From Ferrovibrio sp. MS7 (lineage in GTDB: Bacteria > Pseudomonadota > Alphaproteobacteria > Ferrovibrionales > Ferrovibrionaceae), in contig NZ_JBBKBA010000001.1 of the NCBI RefSeq assembly GCF_038404985.1, positions 2,136,001 to 2,200,000 on the forward strand: a stretch of DNA of 64,000 nucleotides, in the 5' to 3' direction. How positions within the stretch are numbered: the first letter of the stretch is position 1; each line of letters opens with the position of its first letter. Under the pieces are notes generated by a model, which did no database searches, had not been told where the DNA came from, and saw nothing but the letters and a program-made list of their open reading frames with translations. The position numbers were made by a program, and so were the translations under genes. Positions 17,009-25,844 of the stretch are shown piece after piece.

Positions 17009-17788
17009 ATGACCAGGATCGACGACCGCAGGCCGCTGGGGCCGGCGCCTACAGGGACACCGCAGATCGGCGCGGTGGGCTCGGGTGCGGCTGCGTCGCG
17101 GCCGGCTCCCTCGGCGGCGGCTAGCGCCTATGGCGCGGCAGCGGGCGGCACTGCCAATCCGGCTGCCACCGCCACGGTGATGGGGATTCCAGAAACCGAG
17201 CTGACGCCCCGGGTGCGCGACGCGGTGATGGCGCTGATGCGCGAAGTCGACCACCTGCGCAACGAACTCAATCGTACCAAGCTGCGGCTCGCTGATCTCG
17301 AACGCCTGGCCGACCGCGACACGCTGACGCCGCTCTACAACCGCCGGGCGTTTGTACGCGAACTGAGCCGTGCCATGGCGCATGTCGAGCGCTTCAACCG
17401 GCCATCCTGCCTGATCTACTTCGACCTCAACGGCCTGAAGGAGATCAACGACAAATACGGCCATGCCGCCGGCGATGCGGCGCTGATCCAGGTCGGCCAG
17501 ATCCTGATCGACGCCACCCGGGATACCGATGTGGTGGCGCGGCTGGGTGGCGATGAATACGGCGTCATCCTGGCCGAGACCGATGCGCAGCAGGGGCGCG
17601 AGAAGGCGGATCAGTTGGCGGCCGCGATCCAGCGCCGGCCATTGCATTGGGAAGGCAAGGTGCTGCCGCTGGATGCCGCCTATGGCGTCTATCCGCTGAA
17701 AGCCGGCGAGGATCCTGGCAGCGCCCTGGCCGCCGCCGACCAGATGATGTACAGCCATAAACTCGCACGGCGCGCAGCGCGCGCTTGA
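17009..17788 (+). CDS. Diguanylate cyclase (GGDEF domain)
   Basis: A 259-residue soluble protein. Residues 1-55 are an Ala/Pro/Gly-rich, probably disordered lead, then a short coiled segment, then a GGDEF domain starting at DRDTLTPLYNRRAF. The active site is GGDEY at 180-184, a permitted variant, and an inhibitory-site RxxD (RDTD, 171-174) sits five residues before it. The enzyme should therefore make c-di-GMP with product feedback. No sensor domain is recognisable. It is followed 25 bases later by the CoA-transferase, with no obvious functional link. Confidence 0.9.
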   Translation: MTRIDDRRPLGPAPTGTPQIGAVGSGAAASRPAPSAAASAYGAAAGGTANPAATATVMGIPETELTPRVRDAVMALMREVDHLRNELNRTKLRLADLERLADRDTLTPLYNRRAFVRELSRAMAHVERFNRPSCLIYFDLNGLKEINDKYGHAAGDAALIQVGQILIDATRDTDVVARLGGDEYGVILAETDAQQGREKADQLAAAIQRRPLHWEGKVLPLDAAYGVYPLKAGEDPGSALAAADQMMYSHKLARRAARA

Positions 17789-17813
17789 AGCACCAGTCCG
17801 GGAGCCGGGAAGC

Positions 17814-19013
17814 ATGAGTAACGAGGCCGCATCCTTGCCGCTCGCCGGCCTGCGTGTCGTGGAATTCTCCCACATGGTGATGGGGCCGACCTGCGGCCTG
17901 GTGCTGGCCGATCTCGGCGCCGAGGTGATCAAGATTGAGCCGGTGCCGGAAGGCGATGGCACCCGCCGCCTGGTTGGCGCTGGCGCCGGCTTCTTCGTGA
18001 TGTTCAATCGCAACAAGCGCAGCTTCGCCATCGACAGCAAAAGCGAGCAGGGCCGCGCCGCCTTGCTCAAGCTGATCGACAGCGCCGATGTGGTGACGGA
18101 GAATTTCCGTCCCGGTGCGCTGGAAGCTCAAGGCTTCGGCTACGAAGCGCTGCGGCTGCGCAATCCACGGCTGATCTATTGCTCGCTGAAAGGCTTCCTC
18201 GCCGGGCCGTATGAACATCGCACGGCGCTTGATGAAGTGGTGCAGATGATGGGCGGCCTGGCCTATATGACCGGCCCGCCCGGGCGGCCGTTGCGTGCCG
18301 GCTCGTCGGTGAACGACATTATGGGCGGCATGTTCGCCGCCATCGCGATTCTGGCCGCCCTGCGCCAGCGCGAAGCCACCGGCTTGGGCCAGTATGTGAA
18401 AAGCGGCCTGTTCGAGAACAATATCTTCCTGGTGGCGCAGCACATGGCGCAGTTCGCCGTCACCGGCAAGGCGCCGGCGCCGATGCCGAACCGCATCTCG
18501 GCCTGGGGCATTTATGATCTCTTCACCGTGAAGAATGATGAACAGGTTTTCGTCGCGGTGGTGTCTGATACGCAGTGGAAGATTTTCTGCGACGCCTTCG
18601 ATCTGCCGGATCTCTTTGCCGACAAGACGCTTGCCACCAACAGTCAGCGCGTGGCCGGGCGCGACCGCCTGATTCCGCGCCTGGCGGAAACCTTCGCCGC
18701 CTACAGCAAGGCTGAGCTATCCGCCAAGCTGGAGCGCCATGGCCTGCCTTTCGCGCCGGTGACGCGGCCGGAGGAATTGTTCGACGACCCGCATCTCAAC
18801 CAGTCCGGCGGCCTGCTGGAGATGACATTGCCCGATGGCCGCGTTACCAGGCTGCCGGGATTGCCGGTTGAAATGGGCGAGGGCCGCCTGCCTTTGCGCC
18901 GGTCGCCGCCGCAGATCGGCGAGGATGGGGCAGCACTGCTTGCCGAACTCGGTTATAGCCGCGAGGAGATCGCGGCGCTGGCGGCGCAGGGCGTGGTGCG
19001 GCTGGCGGATTAG
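17814..19013 (+). CDS. Family III CoA-transferase (CaiB/BaiF)
   Basis: A 399-residue protein of the CaiB/BaiF/formyl-CoA transferase family, which moves CoA between carboxylic acids. It has the N-terminal signature LPLAGLRVVEFSHMVMGP, LGAEVIKIEPV, NRNKRSFAID, and the catalytic-aspartate region GSSVNDIMGGMFA. Acceptor and donor cannot be told from sequence. GGAG lies upstream of the ATG. Its stop shares bases with the stop of the opposite gene at 19010. Confidence 0.9.
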   Translation: MSNEAASLPLAGLRVVEFSHMVMGPTCGLVLADLGAEVIKIEPVPEGDGTRRLVGAGAGFFVMFNRNKRSFAIDSKSEQGRAALLKLIDSADVVTENFRPGALEAQGFGYEALRLRNPRLIYCSLKGFLAGPYEHRTALDEVVQMMGGLAYMTGPPGRPLRAGSSVNDIMGGMFAAIAILAALRQREATGLGQYVKSGLFENNIFLVAQHMAQFAVTGKAPAPMPNRISAWGIYDLFTVKNDEQVFVAVVSDTQWKIFCDAFDLPDLFADKTLATNSQRVAGRDRLIPRLAETFAAYSKAELSAKLERHGLPFAPVTRPEELFDDPHLNQSGGLLEMTLPDGRVTRLPGLPVEMGEGRLPLRRSPPQIGEDGAALLAELGYSREEIAALAAQGVVRLAD

Positions 19014-19669
19014 TCGAGCACCAGCTCGCTCTTGGCGTTGATATCGAACGGGATCGAGATCACGAAGCGTCCGTTCACCGGCACGGTGAGGCGGCGATAG
19101 GTAGTGATGGCGGAGCTGATCCGGTGCAGCATCGGGCGGTCGCGCTGCAGCAGTTCGCGCGCCTGGCGATGCAGCAGCGCGCCATAGGCCTGATCGCTCA
19201 GATGCCGCACATCGCGGCCGAACACATCCGGCCCCAGCCGCATCGGCAGCTTGGCGCCGACATGCACCGGCATCACCGCATCATCGGCGCGCAGCAGGAT
19301 GCTGCAGTTTTCCAGCAGGCCCTGCGCGGCCAGCAGTACCGCCGGCTGGCGTATTTCGGCCCGCAGGGCCTGGGCGATCTCGGTGTATTGCGCCGGCAGT
19401 GATTGCAGCGGCAATTCTTCCGCCTGCCAGGCGGCGCTGCTGGAATCCGTGCGCATCTCATCCAGCAGGCCGGGCAGGCCCTGGCGGGCGAAGAAACTGT
19501 CCAGGATCACCGCATCCTCAAGCGTGACGCGGTTCACCCCGCGCAGCCAGGCACGCACGGTTGTAGGGTCACGGTTGATGGATTGGGCCAGGTTGGCGAG
19601 TGACAGGCTCAAGAGGTTACAACGCCCCTGAACTCCAGTTCGCAGTTTCTCTGCGACGATTTTGCGCAT
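19010..19669 (-). CDS. Putative HTH plus PAS-like regulator
   Basis: A 219-residue protein. The N-terminus looks like a helix-turn-helix (SLANLAQSINRDPTTVRAWL followed by GVNRVTLEDAV). The C-terminus (LGPDVFGRDVRHLSDQAYG, then YRRLTVPVNGRFVISIPFDI) resembles the PAS_5-type sensor domains common in Rhodospirillales. It is probably a one-component regulator, ligand unknown. I chose the ATG at 19669; a longer form would need a TTG at 19735 and would run through an upstream direct repeat. It lies behind a second regulator gene on the same strand. Confidence 0.6.
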   Translation of the reverse strand: MRKIVAEKLRTGVQGRCNLLSLSLANLAQSINRDPTTVRAWLRGVNRVTLEDAVILDSFFARQGLPGLLDEMRTDSSSAAWQAEELPLQSLPAQYTEIAQALRAEIRQPAVLLAAQGLLENCSILLRADDAVMPVHVGAKLPMRLGPDVFGRDVRHLSDQAYGALLHRQARELLQRDRPMLHRISSAITTYRRLTVPVNGRFVISIPFDINAKSELVLD

Positions 19670-19680
19670 GCTTGTCGGCC

Positions 19681-19706
19681 CATTCTGTCTCGGGGAGCAT
19701 TCTGTC
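19681..19706. promoter_or_regulatory. Direct repeat in front of regulator gene
   Basis: The nine-mer CATTCTGTC occurs at 19681-19689 and 19698-19706, 17 bases apart, 12-37 bases upstream of the start at 19669. It could be an autoregulatory binding site. This is a proposal from position and spacing only. Confidence 0.35.
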
Positions 19707-19815
19707 CCCTTTTTGTGTGGTATAGTTAACCGCAATCTGGGGATGTATGCCAGCGAGTAGTCATCTCGCCATCATTTTTTCTGCTAATAAGGGGCAGAAA
19801 AAAACCGCTCCAATC

Positions 19816-20319
19816 CTATCCAGGGATGTTGTTGCAGGCGCTGGCTGCGGTTCTGACGAGATGCAGGATGCTGGCGCGCAGCGCGCCATCCCGGATGCGG
19901 CCGAAATGCTGCAGCAGTTCCACCGCCTGGCGGTGGCTGTTGCCGGCATCATCCTGACGGCCATCCAGCATCGCCGCCACTTCGGCAAAGCCGGGCACGC
20001 TGGTCGGCGCCAGCGGTTCGGGCGTCCGCAGCGGGAAAGCCGCGCCATTGCTGCCAAGTGCGGCATTGGCGGCCTGGCCGTCATTCAACTGCTCGAAGAA
20101 ATAGCCCGGCGGTACATTCAGCAGTTGGGCGAATTGCTGCAACCGGCTGGCACCGATGCGGTTCATGCCCTTCTCGTATTTCTGGATCTGCTGGAAGGTG
20201 AGGCCGACATGGTTGCCGAGCCGGCTCTGACTGAAACCGGCGAGCAGCCGGGCGGCGCGCAGACGTTTGCCAACATGGACATCCATCGGGTGCGGCACGC
20301 CAGAAGACTTACGTTTCAT
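19816..20319 (-). CDS. XRE-family HTH regulator
   Basis: A 167-residue DNA-binding protein of the alphaproteobacterial SinR/PhyR-era XRE type. The HTH is at about 15-70 (VGKRLRAARLLAGFSQSRLG, LTFQQIQKYEKGMNRIGASR), followed by LNVPPGYFFEQL. The C-terminal 90 residues are helical and probably for dimerisation. The start MKRKSSGVPHPMDVHVG is typical of the family. It is upstream of the HTH/PAS-like gene on the same strand, with 146 bases between the two. The AT-rich gap to its right probably holds its promoter. Confidence 0.88.
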   Translation of the reverse strand: MKRKSSGVPHPMDVHVGKRLRAARLLAGFSQSRLGNHVGLTFQQIQKYEKGMNRIGASRLQQFAQLLNVPPGYFFEQLNDGQAANAALGSNGAAFPLRTPEPLAPTSVPGFAEVAAMLDGRQDDAGNSHRQAVELLQHFGRIRDGALRASILHLVRTAASACNNIPG

Positions 20320-20681
20320 GCGGGCTTCTTCCTTGTCCGACTGGCCCGGCTAGCAAGCCGCGCGGGCATACGACGCTAATCATCGCGACCTTCACGGAAC
20401 TTTCCCACGAAGTGTGGGGCACATTTGGGGAAACTTCCTCTCCCGGTGATAGTTGAGTGTCGCGATATACTTACTATTGATAAGTATTAATCACGTTTAT
20501 CTCGGTTTGCTTAGAATGCAAGTCGTATTGCTCAACTAGAACAAACTTTTCCAGGATAATATTTCCTTAAAATACATATCAAATACTTATATATCCTTTT
20601 TGGATATGTTGCCCTAAGGGTATGATTTAACATGCCCTGTGGCTTTTGCCGGGCACTGAACGAGCAAAAAACCGAGACGAA
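20320..20681. promoter_or_regulatory. AT-rich intergenic region with inverted repeats
   Basis: This 362-base gap is much richer in A+T than anything around it, especially 20455-20640. It holds the inverted repeat ATACTTA/TAAGTAT around 20466-20487 and another AATACTTA near 20582. There is also a hairpin ATATCC-TTTTT-GGATAT near 20590-20610. No ORF of useful length is present. It probably contains the promoter and operators of the XRE gene. Confidence 0.5.
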
Positions 20682-22073
20682 TCAGCGGTAGCGGTGTTCC
20701 AGTATGTGCAACAAGGCACGCAGCCCCATGGCCTCGCCACCAACCGGCCGGCCAGGGCGCGGACGCGCTGTCCAGGCATAGACGTCGAGATGCGCCCAGG
20801 CCTTGGTGTTGCTGATGAAATCCCGCAGGAATAGCGCGGCGGTGATCGAGCCGGCGAAGGGCGTGTCGCCGGCATTGTTGATGTCGGCCACCTTGCTGTC
20901 GAGATAGTCGCGATACGGGCTGTGCAATGGCAGCCGCCAGAACGGATCATTGGTGACGCGGCCTGCCGCCAGCAGCGCATCGGCCAGCGCGTCATCTGGG
21001 CTGAACAGGGCCGGCAGGTCCGGGCCCAGCGCCACACGTGCGGCACCGGTAAGCGTCGCCGCATCCAGCAGCAAGGCCGGCTTCTCGCTGTCGGCTTCGG
21101 CCAGGGCATCGGCCAGGATCAGGCGGCCTTCGGCATCGGTGTTGCCGATCTCGACAGTGAGGCCCTTGCGGCTCTTGCAGACATCGCCGGGGCGGAAGGC
21201 ATCGGCGGAAATCGCATTCTCCACCGCCGGGATCAGCAGCCGCAGCCGGATCGGCAGCTTCAACGCCATGATCGCCTGGGCGAGGCCAAGCATGATCGCG
21301 GCGCCGCCCATATCCTTCTTCATCATCAGCATGCCCGATGGCGGCTTGATATCCAGGCCACCGCTATCGAAGCACACGCCCTTGCCGACCAGAGTCACCT
21401 TCGGCGCCTTCGGATTGCCCCAGGTGATGTCGATCAGCCGCGGCTGGCGATGCGCGGCTGCGGCACGGCCCACCATATGCACCAGTGGATAATTCTGCTT
21501 CAGCAACTGCTCGCCGACGATGACGCGGCATTGCGCCTTGAAGCGCTTGGCCACGGCCTGCGCGGCGACGGCGAGTTCAGCGGGCCCGAGATCGTTGCTC
21601 GGCGTGGTGATCAGGTCGCGCGCCAGCGCGATGGCTTCATAGATCGCCTGCACCCGGGCCTTGTTCGCGGCCCTAGGCAAGGCCAGCCGCGCCAGCGGCT
21701 TGGCTGAAGGCTTGCGGTAGCGGTCGAAGCGGTAGCCGGCCAATGCCCAGCCGAGCGCCGCATCGTCGGCATCGTGGGGCTGGAAATCCAGGCGGTAATC
21801 GCCTTCCGGCAAGGCGGCTGCAAGGGCGGCATAGCTCCACAGGTCCGGCTGCTCCGGCAGGCCGGCGAGCACGGCGCGCGGCTGGCCGGCGGCATCGGGC
21901 AGCAGCAGCACCTGGCCGGGCTTGGCGGCAAAGCCCTGGGCTTCGGCCCAGCTTCGGGTGGCAGCGGGTTCGCGGCGGCTGTCCTTGCTCCAGGCGGCGG
22001 CGGTGAAGCCACGGATCGGCAGCGCTTTGGCGCTGGTCTCGGCAAAGGGCAGCTTCAAGGCGGACAGCTTCAC
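20682..22073 (-). CDS. Leucyl aminopeptidase family protein (M17)
   Basis: A 463-residue cytosolic metallo-aminopeptidase that releases N-terminal residues from peptides. The M17 motifs are present: GKGVCFDSGGLDIKP, MKKDMGGAAIML and NTDAEGRLILADAL, giving the Lys, Asp and Glu residues of the two-metal site. The usual Thr before FDSGG is Cys here. The N-terminal domain is shorter and less conserved, as in PepB-like members. The gene stands alone, with a gap of 81 bases to the divergent GST gene. Confidence 0.92.
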   Translation of the reverse strand: MKLSALKLPFAETSAKALPIRGFTAAAWSKDSRREPAATRSWAEAQGFAAKPGQVLLLPDAAGQPRAVLAGLPEQPDLWSYAALAAALPEGDYRLDFQPHDADDAALGWALAGYRFDRYRKPSAKPLARLALPRAANKARVQAIYEAIALARDLITTPSNDLGPAELAVAAQAVAKRFKAQCRVIVGEQLLKQNYPLVHMVGRAAAAHRQPRLIDITWGNPKAPKVTLVGKGVCFDSGGLDIKPPSGMLMMKKDMGGAAIMLGLAQAIMALKLPIRLRLLIPAVENAISADAFRPGDVCKSRKGLTVEIGNTDAEGRLILADALAEADSEKPALLLDAATLTGAARVALGPDLPALFSPDDALADALLAAGRVTNDPFWRLPLHSPYRDYLDSKVADINNAGDTPFAGSITAALFLRDFISNTKAWAHLDVYAWTARPRPGRPVGGEAMGLRALLHILEHRYR

Positions 22074-22154
22074 GGCAGGCTCCAGGTTGGCAGCGGGGGT
22101 ACAAGCGTTTTATAAGCCGGGCGGGAACGCGGCAAAAGGCGGAGACGCAGCACA

Positions 22155-22802
22155 ATGACCAGCCTCATCCTGGTGATCGGCAACAAGAACCACTCTTCCT
22201 GGAGCCTGCGGCCCTGGCTGGCGCTGAAGGCGGCCGGCCTGGCCTTCGAGGAACGCCTGATCGGCCTGCGCCGGCCGGAAACCAAGGCGGAGATCCTGCG
22301 CTATTCGCCGTCGGGCAAGCTGCCGCTGCTGATTGACGGCGCCTTGAGCGTCTGGGACTCGCTGGCGATCTGCGAATATGTCGCCGAGCGCGCGCCGCAG
22401 GCCGGGCTGTGGCCAGAGGCCGCCGATGCCCGCGCCGTAGCCCGCGCGGTGGCGGCGGAAATGCATTCCGGCTTCATGCCGCTGCGGCGCGACTACAGCA
22501 TGGATATCTCCCGCCGCTTTCCCGACCAGGGTTCGCCGGAAGCCAAGGCCGATGCGCTGCGGGTGCAGGAAATCTGGCGCGACTGCCGCGCCCGCTTCGG
22601 CCAGAGCCGGGGCGACTTCCTGTTCGGCGGCTTCGGCATCGCCGATTGCATGTATGCGCCGGTGGTAACGCGCTTCCGCACCTATGGCCTCGCGCTCGAT
22701 CCGGTGAGCCAGGCCTATTGCGATGCGGTGATGGCGCATCCGGCGATGCGCGAATGGTGCCAGGCGGCGGAACAGGAAACGCCGCTCGAGAATACGAACT
22801 AA
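22155..22802 (+). CDS. Glutathione S-transferase family protein
   Basis: A 215-residue GST with a thioredoxin-like N-terminal domain (IGNKNHSSWSLRPWLALKAA, SPSGKLPLLIDG, VWDSLAICEYVAE) and a helical C-terminal domain (FGIADCMYAPVVTRF). The SSWSLRPW start is typical of a bacterial GST subgroup with a serine in the active-site region. The substrate is unknown. It is convergent with the TAXI binding protein gene, one base apart. Confidence 0.9.
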   Translation: MTSLILVIGNKNHSSWSLRPWLALKAAGLAFEERLIGLRRPETKAEILRYSPSGKLPLLIDGALSVWDSLAICEYVAERAPQAGLWPEAADARAVARAVAAEMHSGFMPLRRDYSMDISRRFPDQGSPEAKADALRVQEIWRDCRARFGQSRGDFLFGGFGIADCMYAPVVTRFRTYGLALDPVSQAYCDAVMAHPAMREWCQAAEQETPLENTN

Positions 22803-22803
22803 T

Positions 22804-23826
22804 CTAACTGAGCAGGCCGGCTTCGCGGTAATACCGCTCGGCGCCGAAATGCAGCGGTGTCGAGAGGCCGCTTAACGCGCTGTCGCGGCGGATCTGCTGC
22901 GCCTTCACATGGCCGCCATCCAGGATCTTGCGGCTGGCCGGTTGCCACAATGCCGAGACGATATCGTAGACCAGCCCGGCATCGGCGGATTCCGCCACTA
23001 CCCATTGCATGCCGATGCTCAGCGTTTCCGTTTCCGGCACGCCGGCATAGGAATTGGCCGGGATCACCTCGCGGCTGAAAAAGCGGTGCCGCTTCAACGC
23101 GGCCTCGATCGCGCGGGCGGCCAGCGGCACCACGGTGGCGCCCTGCTTCTCGGTGAGATCGGCAACGATCTGCGCCGGATAGGCGGCGATGACGAAGAAG
23201 GCGTCGATCTCGCCGCGCGTCAGCCGGTCGCTGGCTTCGCCGGGATCGAGTTCGGCGACCTTGATCTGGCTCAGCCTCACGCCATAGGCATTGAGGATGA
23301 TCTCGGCGTTGAATCGCGTGCCGGAGCCGGCGCGGTCGATGGAAACCGTCTTGCCCACCAGGTCGCGGATATCCTGGATGCCGCTGCCGCGCCGCGCCAC
23401 CAGATGCACGGTCTCGGGGTAGAGATTGGCGATCACCCGCAGGTTGGGGAAACGGGTGCGGCGGAAATAGAAGCCTTCGCCGTTATAGGCGGAATAGACT
23501 AGGTCGGCCTGGGCGAAGCCGCTTTCGATGGATTCATTGGCGATGGCTGCCAGGTTGGCCACCGAGCCGGCGCTGGTCAGCGCCACGGCGATCAGGCCGG
23601 GCACGCCGCAGGAGCCGCCCCGGTCGCACGGTCGGCTGCCGGCCGGATTGGAAATCGCCGAGGCGACCAGGGTGCCGATGGGAAACGCTGTCGCGGCGGC
23701 CGAGCCGGTGAGGATGCGGAAAAAGCGCAGGTCGTCGGCAGCCGTGCGCGCGGTTGCCGGGCCAGCCAGGGATAGACTGGAAGCGGCAAGGGCAAGCGGG
23801 GAAAGCAGCAGGTCGCGGCGGCGCAT
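22804..23826 (-). CDS. TAXI-family TRAP substrate-binding protein (orphan)
   Basis: A 340-residue periplasmic protein. The N-terminus MRRRDLLLSPLALAASSLSL is a signal peptide with a twin-arginine-like RR. The TAXI core is visible: ILTGSAAATAFPIGTLVAS, GLIAVALTSAGSVANL, GKTVSIDRAGSGTRFNAEII and RGEIDAFFVIAAYPAQIV. TAXI proteins bind small organic acids or amino acids for TRAP permeases. No TRAP permease is adjacent. It is the last gene of a leftward group after HIT and SemiSWEET (17-base gap). Confidence 0.85.
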   Translation of the reverse strand: MRRRDLLLSPLALAASSLSLAGPATARTAADDLRFFRILTGSAAATAFPIGTLVASAISNPAGSRPCDRGGSCGVPGLIAVALTSAGSVANLAAIANESIESGFAQADLVYSAYNGEGFYFRRTRFPNLRVIANLYPETVHLVARRGSGIQDIRDLVGKTVSIDRAGSGTRFNAEIILNAYGVRLSQIKVAELDPGEASDRLTRGEIDAFFVIAAYPAQIVADLTEKQGATVVPLAARAIEAALKRHRFFSREVIPANSYAGVPETETLSIGMQWVVAESADAGLVYDIVSALWQPASRKILDGGHVKAQQIRRDSALSGLSTPLHFGAERYYREAGLLS

Positions 23827-23843
23827 GCGCCTTTATAGCCGGA

Positions 23844-24146
23844 TCAGGCGGCGCGGTCGAAACGCAATTTGCCGATCAGGATCAATGTGGCCAGAATCAG
23901 CGTGACGGTGTTGGAGAGGATCAGCGCCAGCGAGCCGATCAGCAGGCCATAGGCGAGCCAGAGGAGGAGACCGACCACCATCAGGCTGAACATGCCGAGC
24001 GAGACATCGCGGGCGGAGCGGCTGCGCCACACTTTCAGCACCTGCGGCAGATAGGCGGCCGTGGTGAGAAACCCCGCCACCAGGCCAATGATTTCGACCC
24101 AGTTGGTAATTTCAACCCACTCGGCGGCAGCCTCGGCAGATGGCAT
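23844..24146 (-). CDS. SemiSWEET-type PQ-loop transporter
   Basis: A 100-residue inner-membrane protein with three hydrophobic segments and the PQ-loop motif AAYLPQVLKVWRSRSARDVS, then SLMVVGLLLWLAYG. SemiSWEETs dimerise and carry sugars. The N-terminus repeats WVEI twice (WVEITNWVEIIG), a small in-frame duplication before the first membrane segment. The gene lies nine bases after the HIT gene and is probably co-transcribed with it and with the TAXI binding protein. Confidence 0.85.
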   Translation of the reverse strand: MPSAEAAAEWVEITNWVEIIGLVAGFLTTAAYLPQVLKVWRSRSARDVSLGMFSLMVVGLLLWLAYGLLIGSLALILSNTVTLILATLILIGKLRFDRAA

Positions 24147-24155
24147 GAAAAGAGG

Positions 24156-24566
24156 TCAGATGCGGGAGATGAAGGCGTTCTGCAGTTTGGCGATGATACC
24201 GCGCAAAGCGGCCGGGTCATAGGCCTTCGGCGCCACCTTGCCCCAGATCGGCTGCGGCCAGGCCGGGTCGTTGTGGAAGCGGCCGATAACATGCACGTGC
24301 AACTGAGAGACCTGATTGCCGAGCGCGCCGACATTCATCTTCTGCGGCTCGAACACGCTTTTCAGCACCCGCTGTGCCTGGGCGATCTCGTTGATCAGCA
24401 GCTTGCGCTGTTTCTCATTCAGATCGGCGATCTCGACCATGTTTTCCACTGCGGGGACCAGCACCAGCCAGGGATACTGATTGTCGTTCATTAGCTGGAC
24501 CAGACAGAGCTTCATGCGACAAATCGGCAATGTGTCGCGGCGAAGCTGGTCATGCAGTTGGAACAT
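24156..24566 (-). CDS. HIT-domain protein
   Basis: A 136-residue histidine-triad nucleotide hydrolase/transferase family member. It contains FQLHDQLRRDTLPICRM, YPWLVLVPAVENMVEI and the triad QLHVHVIGRF. Such proteins act on nucleotide phosphoramidates or dinucleotides. The ATG at 24566 gives the family's usual start; upstream in-frame codons would overlap the divergent methyltransferase gene. It heads the leftward HIT-SemiSWEET-TAXI cluster. Confidence 0.88.
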   Translation of the reverse strand: MFQLHDQLRRDTLPICRMKLCLVQLMNDNQYPWLVLVPAVENMVEIADLNEKQRKLLINEIAQAQRVLKSVFEPQKMNVGALGNQVSQLHVHVIGRFHNDPAWPQPIWGKVAPKAYDPAALRGIIAKLQNAFISRI

Positions 24567-24638
24567 CAAACTTCTCGCTTTATCGTTGTTTATCGAGTAT
24601 CGCCTGGGCTGGATAACGCATTTGCGGGGGAAATGTCC

Positions 24639-25844
24639 ATGCCTGTATCGAGTATGCCCGTCCTGCGCGTGCAACCACGCGAAGATCGCCGCATTCGTAG
24701 CGGCCATCCTTGGATCTACGCGAACGAACTTGTTCTCGACGCTGCAGCCAAAACGCTACCGCCGGGCGAGATGGTGCGCGTCTACGACGCTCACGGCGGC
24801 GGTTTGGGTATCGGTAGTTTCAACCTGCATTCCCTAATTGCCGTGCGATTGTTCGTTAGGCATATGGAGACGCGCATTGACACGCGTTTCCTGTCCGACA
24901 AGTTGGCTGCGGCGGAAGCGCGCCGCCGGCCTTTCTTTTCGCAGCCGTTTCACAGGCTGATACATGCCGAAGGCGACGGACTGCCTGGAATCATCATTGA
25001 TCGCTTCGCCGATTCGTTTGTCGTGCAGGCGAACACTGCCGGTGCCGAGCTGCTCACGCCGCTGCTGCTCGAGGCGCTGCAGGATACCTTCAAGCCGCGC
25101 GCCGTGGTGTTGCGCAACGACAGCCCGGTACGACGCCTCGAAGGCCTTGGCGAGACCATCGCGCTTGCCTATGGCAGTCTCGATCCGGCACCTCAGGTGG
25201 AGGAGGGCGGCGTGCGTTTCTCGCTCGATCTGCTGGAGGGGCAGAAGACCGGCTGGTATTTCGATCTGCGTTTCGCCCGCGACCTGATCGCCCAACTCGC
25301 CGCCGGCGCCCGGGTACTCGACTGCTACTGCCATACCGGTGCCTTCGCGCTCCGCGCGGCCAAGGGCCTGAACGGTGCCGGGGCGGCCAGCGTGCTTGGC
25401 GTCGACCGCTCCGAGCTTGCGATCCAGCTTGCCGGCCAGGCGGCGGCGGCGAATGGCCTCGCCGCCACCTGCCGCTTCGAGAAGGCGGATGCCTTTGAAA
25501 AACTCGAGAGCCTGAATGCCGCCGGCGAGCGCTTCGACCTTGTTGTCACCGATCCGCCCAACTTCGTCAAAAGCCGCAAGGATCTCGGGCCGGGCAGCCG
25601 GGCCTACCGGAAGTTGGCACGGCTGGCGGCTCCACTCGTGACACCAGGTGGCTTCTGGTTCGTTGCCTGCTGTGCCCATCTGCTGCCGGGCGAGCTGTTC
25701 GCCAAGGAGGTCGCGGCCGGGCTAACTGCTTCCGGACGCGAGGGCAGGCTGCTGGCCCAGGGCGGCGCCGGCCCGGATCATCCGGTGCACCCGCATCTGC
25801 CGGAGAGCGCGTATCTCAAGTGGTTGCTCTATCAGGTCGACTAA
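24639..25844 (+). CDS. Class I SAM-dependent rRNA methyltransferase (RlmI-like)
   Basis: A 401-residue protein with an N-terminal PUA domain (REDRRIRSGHPWIYANEL) and a Rossmann methyltransferase domain. The SAM site is VLDCYCHTGAFALRAAKG and the catalytic motif is VTDPPNFVKS. RlmI methylates C1962 of 23S rRNA; this protein probably does the same or a related 5-methylcytosine reaction. The ATG at 24639 is chosen since GGGGG sits eight bases upstream; an ATG at 24633 is too close to it. It is divergent from the HIT gene. Confidence 0.88.
   Translation: MPVSSMPVLRVQPREDRRIRSGHPWIYANELVLDAAAKTLPPGEMVRVYDAHGGGLGIGSFNLHSLIAVRLFVRHMETRIDTRFLSDKLAAAEARRRPFFSQPFHRLIHAEGDGLPGIIIDRFADSFVVQANTAGAELLTPLLLEALQDTFKPRAVVLRNDSPVRRLEGLGETIALAYGSLDPAPQVEEGGVRFSLDLLEGQKTGWYFDLRFARDLIAQLAAGARVLDCYCHTGAFALRAAKGLNGAGAASVLGVDRSELAIQLAGQAAAANGLAATCRFEKADAFEKLESLNAAGERFDLVVTDPPNFVKSRKDLGPGSRAYRKLARLAAPLVTPGGFWFVACCAHLLPGELFAKEVAAGLTASGREGRLLAQGGAGPDHPVHPHLPESAYLKWLLYQVD

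Noticed and set aside
19670-19735. TTG start giving 22 more residues on the HTH/PAS-like regulator
   Set aside because: The extension crosses the direct repeat and has no protein-like character; an ATG at 19669 is available.
19775-19803. Terminator of the XRE gene
   Set aside because: The T run lies inside the first arm, and no T run follows the stem on the minus strand; it is more likely an operator or incidental repeat.
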